DNA from: an uncultured Bartonella sp.
GTDB lineage: Bacteria > Pseudomonadota > Alphaproteobacteria > Rhizobiales > Rhizobiaceae
DNA: 64,000 nucleotides
NCBI GenBank assembly: GCA_945285915.1
Contig: CALYQL010000004.1
Location: 1 to 64,000 of the forward strand
Reading direction: 5' to 3'
Shown: positions 8,572 through 16,764 of the stretch, in pieces
Numbering within the stretch: position 1 is the first letter of the stretch
How the letters are laid out: every line of letters starts with the position of its first letter
The notes under the pieces: model-generated
What the model was told of the DNA's origin: nothing
The model's input: only the letters and a program-made list of their open reading frames with translations
The model's database searches: none
Position numbers and translations under genes: made by a program

Positions 8572-10340
8572 CGAAGAGGCCATACCCACATAAGCATAGG
8601 AACCGAAACAACAGCAATTAATATACTAAGGGGAGCCCCGACTCTAGGATAATCGCTAAAATGATACCCGCCCGGCGCCATAACCAACATATTGCATTGA
8701 TGCCCTATCGGTGTCAAAAAATCTGAGCCTGCGCCAATTGCCACAGCCATTAAAAATGCCTCAGGTTTATAATGAAGCGAAGCTGCAAAACTCGATGCGA
8801 TAGGCGCCATGACCATAACCGTTGCCGCATTATTAAGAAATGGCGTAACAAGCATTGCTGCAATAAGTATGACGGCAAGCGCACCATAAGGTGGTAAGTT
8901 TGCAGCAAAAACACTCAACCAATGGCCAATTAAATCGGTGCAGCCTGTTTTTTCCAAAGCTTCACTGACAGGAATAAGGGCCGCCAGCATCACCAATATT
9001 TGCCCATCAAGGGCTTTATAGACATCGCGCCCCGGAATAACGCGAAATACGACCATTGCCACGGCAGCTGCAAAAAAAGCCAATGCAACCGGTACCATTT
9101 GTGTTGCCGTTGCAACAACTGCTGTTATTAATATTACCAAAGGCACCAAACCACGGCGCAAACTACCAAATAAAATATTGCGCTTAGCCAAGGGCAAACA
9201 CTTAAGTTCCTGTAATAGACGAGGAATAACATCATCCCTGCCCTGCAACACAATAACATCACCCAAACGGAAAACGATATCGCCCAAACGTTGCCTTACA
9301 CGTTCTTGCTGGCGACTTAGTGCCAATAAATTGACATCATAACGGTCAAATAGAGAGAGCCTTTTGGCGCTAATTCCAATGAGCGGTGAATTGTCTGTAA
9401 TAACAGCTTCAACGACATCAATCTGACCGGATTTATCACCGGATAGCACATTCCGTTTCGTCGCCATTTCCAATCGCGCCGAGTTGATAACAGAATCCAG
9501 TGCCTCGTGTGGTCCTTCAAGAACGACAACATCACCTTCGTCCAGAATAAAATCCGGCAATGGCGAGATTAGTTTTTTGTTACGGATAATTTGCAAGACC
9601 ATTGCTTCACCGGCAGATGGTTTTACAAGGTCGGATATATATTTGCCGACAATTGGTGAATTTGCACCGACTGTTGCTTCAGAAATATAATCCCTAATAG
9701 CAAGACTATCGCTATTCATACCGGCCTTGCGTGCGCGTACGGGTACAAGCCATGAAAAAAATACCAAATAGAGGACGCCAGCTGCCGCGACGGTTGCGCC
9801 AACTGGTGTAAAATCAAACATGGTGAAAGATGTTCCTACCAATCTTTCACGCATTGCCGAAACCACAACATTGGGCGATGTGCCAATCTGTGTCATCAAG
9901 CCGCCAAGCAATGCCCCGAAAGACATGGGCATGAGGAATACCGATGGTGAGACATTGGAACGGCGTGCAAACTGGAATGCAATAGGCAACATGATGGCCA
10001 AAGCACCGATATTTTTAACAAAGGCTGAAAGAATAGTAACCGTTATCACCAAAAAACATAGCTGTAACCGGACAGATTTCACATCTGGCCAAATCCGTTG
10101 AATGATTATTTCCATCACACCGGAACGGGCGACACCAGCGCTCACAAGTAAAGCACTGCCGACGATAATCACAATATCATCACTAAACCCAGAAAAAGCT
10201 TCCTTCGGGCTGACGATGCCAACGGCACAGGCGAGTAAAAGCGTACAAACCGCAACGACATCATAACGAAACCGATCGTAAATGAATACAACCATCATCA
10301 ATATAATAATTGAAAATGCCATTATTTGATCTGTGGTCAT
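8568..10340 (-). CDS. SLC13-type permease with two TrkA-C domains
   Basis: A 590-residue transporter. The membrane part is split into two halves, residues 1-205 and about 390-590. The first has VKNIGALAIMLP and TQIGTSPNVVV, the second FLNNAATVMVMAPIA, which are the ion- and anion-binding hairpin motifs of the DASS/SLC13 family. Two cytoplasmic RCK_C/TrkA_C domains lie between them (about residues 210-295 and 300-385, each with a GDVVVL or GDVIVLQG strand). Relatives move sulfate, dicarboxylates or other anions with Na+. The gene ends within the start of the FUSC-like gene, so the two form an operon. The substrate cannot be told. Confidence 0.85.
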   Translation of the reverse strand: MTTDQIMAFSIIILMMVVFIYDRFRYDVVAVCTLLLACAVGIVSPKEAFSGFSDDIVIIVGSALLVSAGVARSGVMEIIIQRIWPDVKSVRLQLCFLVITVTILSAFVKNIGALAIMLPIAFQFARRSNVSPSVFLMPMSFGALLGGLMTQIGTSPNVVVSAMRERLVGTSFTMFDFTPVGATVAAAGVLYLVFFSWLVPVRARKAGMNSDSLAIRDYISEATVGANSPIVGKYISDLVKPSAGEAMVLQIIRNKKLISPLPDFILDEGDVVVLEGPHEALDSVINSARLEMATKRNVLSGDKSGQIDVVEAVITDNSPLIGISAKRLSLFDRYDVNLLALSRQQERVRQRLGDIVFRLGDVIVLQGRDDVIPRLLQELKCLPLAKRNILFGSLRRGLVPLVILITAVVATATQMVPVALAFFAAAVAMVVFRVIPGRDVYKALDGQILVMLAALIPVSEALEKTGCTDLIGHWLSVFAANLPPYGALAVILIAAMLVTPFLNNAATVMVMAPIASSFAASLHYKPEAFLMAVAIGAGSDFLTPIGHQCNMLVMAPGGYHFSDYPRVGAPLSILIAVVSVPMLMWVWPLR

Positions 10341-10421
10341 AGTGACGTGATCCCTACCCGTTTTATCGCGTTTTTAGCCGCATTGTTCCCATAAGCCTTA
10401 TCATGGCTTTTTCTTTTTATT

Positions 10422-11861
10422 TTATCCTTTCACACGCCCTGCGACAAGATCTCCTGCATCACGATGAAGTCGTAAAAGCCCCCACAAAGGCGTGATACTA
10501 ACGCCTGCCACGATAAACAATGCAATTTGAAATGGTAAAACAGATGCATTAAGTGACAAATTTGTGACAGCAGAACCAAGACGCAAGCATATTGCGCCCA
10601 GTGCTATTCCAAGCCCGATCCCCAATTGAAAAATTGTTGAAAACAATGTGTTGGCACCATTCATACGGTCTGCCTCGATATCCGCAAAAGCAATAGCGTT
10701 GAGTGCTGTAAACTGGATTGAACGAAACACACCACTAAGCGCCAAAATACCAACCATCAGCCATAACGGCATTTGGTTTGAAAATGTGCCATAGAGCCCC
10801 AAAAACAATGCATTTAAAATGCAATTCCATATCAATGTGCGACGAAAACCGAGTATACGCATCAAAGGAGTTGTAAAAGGTTTAATGGCCAAATTTCCGA
10901 TAAATATTGGCATGAGTAACAACCCTGCTTGTGTCGGCGTAAAGCCCAAAGCCAATTGAGCCATTAATGGAAGAATAAAAACGACGGCATTTGCCGTCAT
11001 GCGAAATGCTGTGCCGCCATAAATGGAAACGGCAAATGTTTTATGGGCGAGTGCATCCAATGAAACGAGTGGTGTTTCACTATGTTTCAAGTGCAAAACA
11101 CTTAAAACCAGCGCAATAAATCCCACTGAAAAACAACCTATCACCAGCCACGACACACCGTCGATATTGCCAATCTCTTCGGCTGCAAACAACATTGTTG
11201 CCAGACCTAGACCCGTCAATAAAAAGCCAACAACGTCAAAACTTCTCACTGTTTTTAACTGTTCATCGGGAAAAATTTTCAAACTCAAAATGAGGATTGC
11301 AAGGCCTATTGGTATATTGAGGTAAAAAATAAGGCTCCAATGGAAGTATTGTGCAATCAGCCCGCCAATGGGAGGGCCCAATACCGGTGCGACCAAACCG
11401 GGCCATGTCAAAAGCGCAATCACTTGTACCAATTTTTCCTTTGGTGTTTGCCGCAACACGACAAGCCGGCCTACCGGCACCATCATCGCGCCGCCAATTC
11501 CTTGCAAGATTCTTGCGGCAACAAACATTGTAAGATTTGTAGAAAGTCCGCACAAACAAGATGCAATAGTAAATAACAATACCGCTAAGGAGAACATGAG
11601 GCGCGAGCCAAAACGGTCTGTTAACCAGCCACTTGCCGGAATAAATACACCAAGCGTTAACATATAGGCACTCATACCTATATTGATGTTGACAGGGTCT
11701 GTATGAAAAGTAACTCCCATCTGTGGAAGTGCTGTTGTAATGACGGTCGCATCAAGATTTTCCATGAAAAATGCTGCTGCAACCAACATTGCAATCCATT
11801 GAGCGGTGGACTTTTTCTGGTCAAGACTTGCGTTTAATATTGGCATCGTTTCATCAAACAA
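10422..11861 (-). CDS. MFS drug efflux transporter, DHA2 family
   Basis: A 479-residue protein with about 14 membrane helices, the size of the DHA2 (EmrB/QacA, HsrA-like) drug:proton antiporters. Diagnostic segments are FMENLDATVITTALPQMG in helix 1, GWLTDRFGSR (motif A) after helix 2, and the antiporter motif C region GLVAPVLGPPIGG in helix 5. The start could also be the internal ATG six codons later (MPILNASL). It is a single minus-strand gene with no EmrA partner beside it, so export may stop at the inner membrane. The substrate is not predictable. Confidence 0.88.
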   Translation of the reverse strand: MFDETMPILNASLDQKKSTAQWIAMLVAAAFFMENLDATVITTALPQMGVTFHTDPVNINIGMSAYMLTLGVFIPASGWLTDRFGSRLMFSLAVLLFTIASCLCGLSTNLTMFVAARILQGIGGAMMVPVGRLVVLRQTPKEKLVQVIALLTWPGLVAPVLGPPIGGLIAQYFHWSLIFYLNIPIGLAILILSLKIFPDEQLKTVRSFDVVGFLLTGLGLATMLFAAEEIGNIDGVSWLVIGCFSVGFIALVLSVLHLKHSETPLVSLDALAHKTFAVSIYGGTAFRMTANAVVFILPLMAQLALGFTPTQAGLLLMPIFIGNLAIKPFTTPLMRILGFRRTLIWNCILNALFLGLYGTFSNQMPLWLMVGILALSGVFRSIQFTALNAIAFADIEADRMNGANTLFSTIFQLGIGLGIALGAICLRLGSAVTNLSLNASVLPFQIALFIVAGVSITPLWGLLRLHRDAGDLVAGRVKG

Positions 11862-12592
11862 CTATTACGAAACAAAGGCTGCTTGAAAACATCATGAAAC
11901 AGCCCTGTTATATGGCGAACAAATTGCATAGGAAGATTGCTCTATCATATTAAAATTTAAGTTTTTTTGTAAAGAGCTTGTCTATTCTAAACGCTTAATT
12001 TTTGCCAAATTTTATAAAATTGTGGCACTATTAAATCCCCCTACTACATATATCATGTGCCATTTTACAACTGTTTTGATTGGACAAAAACACATCAAGC
12101 AGGTTTTTACGATATGCACGATTTCGAGCATTACTTACCAATCCAACCAACTTAATAACCCAATAATTTAGCCAATCAATTAAATAATCTGACCAAGTAT
12201 GTAAATAATCCAATCATTAAGCTTGATAACACATAAAGGATTATCTTTGGTTAGCAATAAATATTGGAGAATATTAGACAAATTGAAAGCTGCAATTATC
12301 TGCTTTAACTTAAGTCATTAAAAACAGAACATGATAGATTGATGCACATTGAGAGCTTTTAAGCGAAAGCTTTAAGGCACAAGACCATTAGAAAAAAGCC
12401 AAATTTCAGTGAATAGATGCACTCAAACAATCAAAAATGTTATTAAAGTGGCATTTAACACAAAATATGGAAGACTCTGGCTTTTGCAGTATATATTATT
12501 GCTTTAGCCTTCAAAACAACATCATTTTGATATCATTTTGATACTTTTGATATAACTTTGAAAACTAACGTCACTGTATAATAGGAAAATTT
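11862..12592. other. AT-rich intergenic region with weak repeats
   Basis: A 731-base divergent region between the MFS gene and the AsmA-like pair. It must hold promoters for both sides. Four degenerate 21-bp units run from 12145 to 12228, ending mostly in AAATA or GATA. Near 12526-12550 there is ATCATTTTGAT in direct tandem copies. A 60-codon minus-strand frame (12031-12213) covers the 21-bp repeats but lacks a convincing ribosome site and is not called. No RNA gene was recognised. Confidence 0.6.
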
Positions 12593-14575
12593 ATGAGCCA
12601 AGACACCATTGAGAAACCCCATAAAAAATCAATATGGACCAAATCTATTATCGCAGTAGTGGTTCTTGCTATTATTGCCGGTGGTGCTGCCTTTTATTTT
12701 ATACAGTCAGCTGAAAGGCATGTTAAAAAGTTTTTAGCTCTCAACCACGTAAGTTATGATTCACTGGTTGTCGATAGGCATAGGAATTTCGTTGCACTTA
12801 ATGCCAAGATAAAAGTTACTGAAAATGATGCGATCAATATTCAGACCATTAAAGGTGACTTATCCTTATTGGGTGAAAAAAGTAAAAATATAACCTTGGA
12901 AAATGTCCATTTCGTTGGAAATGGAAATGACATTTCTATTCCATCTATTCAAATACACGATTATGCCGCAAAAAAAGCCGTGAGCAGTAAAGATACGCCT
13001 TATCTCATTGGTAATGCTGTTGCTTCGATAGGTAGAATAGAGATTCCGACCATAAATATTGGTAGCAAAGCGGGCGACTATCAAAATAACGATATTCTGC
13101 ATAATGTTGTTTATGAAGACATAAAAAATGCTATTGTCAGCAAAGTAACAATAGATGATGCCACTTTTTCAACAACCACAAACAATGATGATTATGATCC
13201 GCTTTACATCAAGACAGGAAAGTGGAGTTTGCAAAATGTCAATATCGACAATATTGCCAAAATTTATGCAAGAAACCCTGCCAAGACAGATGAAAATAGT
13301 CAATCTTTGAAACTTTATGATGCATGGTCGGTCAATGATATTTTAATTACACCGTCTGACAATGATACATCGTCTGAAAAAGTGTCGATTAAAAAAATGT
13401 CAGGTGATAAAATTTCCATGAAGTTTCTTCCGCTTCCATTGAGAAACTTCACGGATATGCTTCATCGTGACTATGATAAAGAAACTACAATGGATGCCTT
13501 TTCATCATTTGTGAGAGAAAATGGTGCCGCTTTCAAATCTTCCAGCGATGATCTTTCAATCAATATGGAAGGTATCGTCGTGGAAGATGAAGTCGAAGAT
13601 ATCAAAGCACGTATCAACAACATAACATTGTCTTATGAAGGTGACTTTGTAAACCAGTCTACAACAGATTTTACCTTTGAAAGTGACGATAAGGTTTTGG
13701 AACTAAAGCATTTTTCAATTTCTGGTTTTAACTACCAAAAATTTAACCATGCCCTTGAACAAAAATGGGCGCGTATCATATCCGATGAGATGCCAACGGA
13801 AGATATCGATTACGGTGATCCGATACCACAGTTCAAAACCATTCATCTGGATGGTTTGAAGGCAAAGTCCCTAGATGACAAAGATATGTGGTTTGCAATC
13901 GACAATATGGATGTCAACGCTGATTATGCTTCTGGCATTATGCCGAAAAACTTACATGTTGACATGAAAGGCTTTACTGTACCTACCGATGATAAAACCA
14001 AAAATGCTAAGTTCGATATAACGTCACGGGATTTTCCCTTGAAAGAGCTTGGCTATCAAGTGCTGAAATCAAATCTGACATATGATTCAGTGTGGAATAG
14101 TGACGATCAATCTTTAAAAATCAATTTAGCCTATAGTATTGATGACATAGGCAAATTTTCATTCCAAAGCACATTGTTAAATGTTAATGAAACCATATTT
14201 TCTGCCAATAAGTTGAGACTTGTTGCGGCATCCCTTATCAGTGTAGGAATAAAATCGTTGGATACATCGATCAATATTGACGACTATTTAACAAAATACG
14301 CAAAATATGAAGAAGCAAATGGTAACGATTTTGCAGAAGAGCGACGCAAAGCTGCTAAACAAATATCTCTCTTAGTAACATTCCTATCAGATAATGAAAA
14401 ATTAGCAAAAGTTGGTGGAGCAATACAAAATTATATTGAAAACGGTGGCACTTTAAATATTCACCAAAAAGCTAAATCTGCAGATGGAATCGGTATTATG
14501 GATATTGTTATCGCTCGAGATGATCCGCTTTCATTATTGAATAAAATCGATATAACTGCTGACGTACAACAATAA
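12593..14575 (+). CDS. AsmA/YdgA-like membrane-anchored envelope protein, paralog 1
   Basis: A 660-residue protein of no firmly recognised family. A short cytoplasmic N-terminus (MSQDTIEKPHKKSIWTK) is followed by one membrane helix at residues 18-38. A long periplasmic region follows, with alternating hydrophobic/polar beta-type segments and repeated phrases such as NITLENVHFVG, IEIPTINIG, KTIHLDGL and NLHVDMKGF. This layout recalls AsmA/TamB/YdgA-type proteins. The C-terminal segment (GGTLNIHQKAKSADGIGI to NKIDITADVQQ) resembles the end of the next protein, so the two are probably divergent tandem paralogs. They are 15 bases apart and cotranscribed. A role in lipid or envelope homeostasis is inference only. 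Confidence 0.7.
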   Translation: MSQDTIEKPHKKSIWTKSIIAVVVLAIIAGGAAFYFIQSAERHVKKFLALNHVSYDSLVVDRHRNFVALNAKIKVTENDAINIQTIKGDLSLLGEKSKNITLENVHFVGNGNDISIPSIQIHDYAAKKAVSSKDTPYLIGNAVASIGRIEIPTINIGSKAGDYQNNDILHNVVYEDIKNAIVSKVTIDDATFSTTTNNDDYDPLYIKTGKWSLQNVNIDNIAKIYARNPAKTDENSQSLKLYDAWSVNDILITPSDNDTSSEKVSIKKMSGDKISMKFLPLPLRNFTDMLHRDYDKETTMDAFSSFVRENGAAFKSSSDDLSINMEGIVVEDEVEDIKARINNITLSYEGDFVNQSTTDFTFESDDKVLELKHFSISGFNYQKFNHALEQKWARIISDEMPTEDIDYGDPIPQFKTIHLDGLKAKSLDDKDMWFAIDNMDVNADYASGIMPKNLHVDMKGFTVPTDDKTKNAKFDITSRDFPLKELGYQVLKSNLTYDSVWNSDDQSLKINLAYSIDDIGKFSFQSTLLNVNETIFSANKLRLVAASLISVGIKSLDTSINIDDYLTKYAKYEEANGNDFAEERRKAAKQISLLVTFLSDNEKLAKVGGAIQNYIENGGTLNIHQKAKSADGIGIMDIVIARDDPLSLLNKIDITADVQQ

Positions 14576-14590
14576 GACTGGGTAAATACA

Positions 14591-16285
14591 ATGGCCAATT
14601 TTGGCGGCTGGTTTCTGATAAAACTAAAACGCTTATTGATCTATATCATTGGGGGCATAGTTATCCTGGCTATTCTGGCAGTGGGAGGCTTTTACATGGC
14701 TGCCCCCTACATCAATAGCTTTGTTTCTAATGAACTTAACAAACGTGGCGTCAAAGCAGACCAATCAGATGTCAGCGTCATGGGAAACATCAATCTTAAA
14801 AATGTCACCCTACCAACACCTGAAGGTATTTCGGTAACAATTGGTTCAATATCCGGTCGTCCACCAGTATCGGTAATGCCGGGATCTTTTACCATCCATG
14901 ATCTTGATCTTAAGCGTGAAAATATTCAAGTTCATATCCCTGAAATGACGCTTGATGGTGTTGTGTTAAAAGACAAGGACACAACAATTGAATCGCATGT
15001 TTTGCAGGCATTAACGCGTATTGGCCTATCATCGGTTAATGCACCTAATATTGAAGTTTCATTGACTGGTAAAAATGGTGCAAAAGAAAAACTAATGGTC
15101 AAAGGTTTTTGGCTTTCTGGCCTTAAAAATGGTGCTATTGGATCTGTTGGTATAGCAGGTATGAACACCAATATTGATCTTGCTGAGCAAACAAGTGATA
15201 ACCCTGATGTTTTGCAACTGGTTGGTGAAAGCAGTGCAATGGAAGCACGTGATATCGATATCGGTTATGCCTATTCAATCCTTGCAGGAAAAATCAAGCC
15301 GGATAATGTTGGTCGTACCGTTATTGGACCAGTACAACTTGGTGACATTGAAATTAATCTCTTCGAAGGGAAAAGCCGTCACGCGCATTTTACATTGAAC
15401 GCATTCAAAACCAACGGTTTAAAGATGCACCCAATGCAAAATATTCCTGAAGAGCTTGCTAAAACCTATCTTGCCGCGAAAAAAAGTGGTGATGAAAAAG
15501 CAGAAAAAGCCGCACGTAACGCCTTGATCATAACTGTTGTTTCTGCAATTACGTCGGTTGATGCCGAAATTGAAAAGGCTGATATTGATCTACCAAACAT
15601 CAAAGCAAAATTGAATTCATTCAAATTATCTCCACGTGAATGGAACCAGCCAGTTCCGGAAAGCCTATTGGTTTCATTGGATAATTTGTCGCTCAATACG
15701 GCAGAAATGCGCCAGAAGGATTTCGTTATTCTAAAAAATATGGGGTACGAAACTCTTGATCTATCTGGTAAAATTGACTTTGCCTATAATCCATCCAAGA
15801 AAACGCTTATGCTGAATACTATTTCTTTTGACGCAAAAGATATCGGTTCAGGTGAAATGTCGGCAAAAATTGTTGATGTTGATTCAAAATTGTTCTCTGG
15901 TGACAAAGACGCAACCGTTGAGGCAGCCAATCAGATTGGTATCGTAGACGCAAATATGCGCTATTCGGATTTAGGTTTTATTGATAAGTTTTTCACTTAT
16001 CTTGCCAATAGTTTGAATGATAACAAACATGACCTGAAAAAAGAGCTATATGATGACTTTTATGTCGTTATGACGAAAAGCCCTGTTATGTTGCTCAAAG
16101 ATCATGAAGAAGCACAAAAAATTTCAGATGCTTTTGGTGCCTTTGCGAAAAAACCAGGAACGTTGAAAATATCGATCAAGGCAAAAGATGCAAAAGGTCT
16201 GACCGCAACAGATCTTGAAACCGCCCTACAAAATGACCTTTCTTCTGCTTTAAACAAGGTCGATCTGACAGTGGAAAATCAATAA
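14591..16285 (+). CDS. AsmA/YdgA-like membrane-anchored envelope protein, paralog 2
   Basis: A 564-residue protein with the same plan as its upstream neighbour: cytoplasmic start, one membrane helix at about residues 15-37, and a periplasmic beta-rich body. Phrases such as GNINLKNVTLPTPEGISVTIG, FTIHDLDLKRENIQVHIPEM and ADIDLPNIKAKLNSF are of the kind seen in AsmA-like repeats, where a base strand pattern precedes a short loop. The C-terminus KPGTLKISIKAKDAKGLTATD to LNKVDLTVENQ aligns by eye with the end of paralog 1. A strong terminator follows, so the pair forms a two-gene operon. Function unknown. Confidence 0.7.
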   Translation: MANFGGWFLIKLKRLLIYIIGGIVILAILAVGGFYMAAPYINSFVSNELNKRGVKADQSDVSVMGNINLKNVTLPTPEGISVTIGSISGRPPVSVMPGSFTIHDLDLKRENIQVHIPEMTLDGVVLKDKDTTIESHVLQALTRIGLSSVNAPNIEVSLTGKNGAKEKLMVKGFWLSGLKNGAIGSVGIAGMNTNIDLAEQTSDNPDVLQLVGESSAMEARDIDIGYAYSILAGKIKPDNVGRTVIGPVQLGDIEINLFEGKSRHAHFTLNAFKTNGLKMHPMQNIPEELAKTYLAAKKSGDEKAEKAARNALIITVVSAITSVDAEIEKADIDLPNIKAKLNSFKLSPREWNQPVPESLLVSLDNLSLNTAEMRQKDFVILKNMGYETLDLSGKIDFAYNPSKKTLMLNTISFDAKDIGSGEMSAKIVDVDSKLFSGDKDATVEAANQIGIVDANMRYSDLGFIDKFFTYLANSLNDNKHDLKKELYDDFYVVMTKSPVMLLKDHEEAQKISDAFGAFAKKPGTLKISIKAKDAKGLTATDLETALQNDLSSALNKVDLTVENQ

Positions 16286-16332
16286 ATCACTGCGGCAAAA
16301 AACTTTGCCTCATTCTGTGTAATGCTCAAGAG

Positions 16333-16370
16333 ACCTGCTCTTTACACTTATGTCAAGAGCAGGTTTTTTA
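16333..16370 (+). terminator. Rho-independent terminator after the AsmA-like pair
   Basis: ACCTGCTCTT (16333-16342) and AAGAGCAGGT (16355-16364) form a perfect 10-bp stem with a 12-nt loop followed by TTTTT. It ends the two-gene transcript 48 bases past the stop. Confidence 0.92.
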
Positions 16371-16477
16371 TTGGCTTATTATTTGGCAAACACCAGTTGT
16401 GCATGCTTCAACTCCAGTTAAAATAAAAGGCGAGTTCAACTAACGCATCAATATAAAAGCACGCAATTGTTCTTCAA

Positions 16478-16583
16478 TTTAGGGGCTTCTAACTTAGGAT
16501 CTTCCACTTTGAGATCTTTCATTTTGGAGTTTTCTAATTTGAGATCTTTCATTTTGAAGGTTTTTCATTTTGGTGATTTGAAC
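16478..16583 (+). repeat. Degenerate 15-bp tandem repeats, pentapeptide-like in one frame
   Basis: Seven units of 15 (one of 16) bases lie head to tail. Two are identical, TTTGAGATCTTTCAT at 16508-16522 and 16538-16552; the others are variants. In the + frame that passes 16476 the units read with Leu every fifth residue (SNLGS, STLRS, SNLRS), the spacing of pentapeptide repeat proteins. That frame is open from 16422 to the stop at 16599-16601 but has no ATG. It may be a gene remnant or a purely DNA-level repeat. Confidence 0.6.
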
Positions 16584-16627
16584 AATATTGGCATCATTTA
16601 ATCAAAGCGGTAATTATGGAGTAACCT

Positions 16628-16708
16628 ATGCCCATCAAGATAACGGCCTTTAGCAAAGGTTGCATTTATAGATTAATTCCAATAAGGGTGGTTCAGGGTG
16701 TCCTATAA
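16628..16708 (+). CDS. Possible 26-codon upstream ORF in the nhaA leader
   Basis: An ATG at 16628 has GGAG at 16618-16621, six bases before it, and opens a frame of 26 codons that ends at TAA 16706-16708. The peptide begins MPIKITAFSKGC and is basic and hydrophobic. Its last codons overlap the 5' part of the candidate riboswitch, so translation could compete with folding of the leader. Nothing shows that it is conserved, and chance is possible. Confidence 0.3.
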   Translation: MPIKITAFSKGCIYRLIPIRVVQGVL

Positions 16709-16764
16709 ATGGTTATAGGTCAGGTGATAAGCTAGGTCGGGCCGCCAGCTCTGCGGAGCTTATT
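16680..16764 (+). promoter_or_regulatory. Candidate nhaA-I (Li+-type) riboswitch
   Basis: The 85 bases before nhaA can fold compactly. CCTATAA (16702-16708) pairs with TTATAGG (16713-16719). ATAAGCT (16727-16733) pairs with AGCTTAT (16757-16763), and inside it CCGC (16742-16745) pairs with GCGG (16753-16756). The last helices bury the Shine-Dalgarno GCGGAG (16753-16758), so folding would block nhaA translation. The sequence AGGTCGGGCCGCCAGCTCTG and the position directly before a NhaA gene resemble the nhaA-I RNA motif, reported as a lithium-responsive riboswitch class. The match is from memory of the motif and was not scored. Confidence 0.65.

Noticed and set aside
12031-12213. Minus-strand 60-codon frame in the gap before the AsmA-like pair
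   Set aside because: The product is a repeat-driven Trp/Leu/Tyr-rich peptide over the 21-bp units, without a clear ribosome site.
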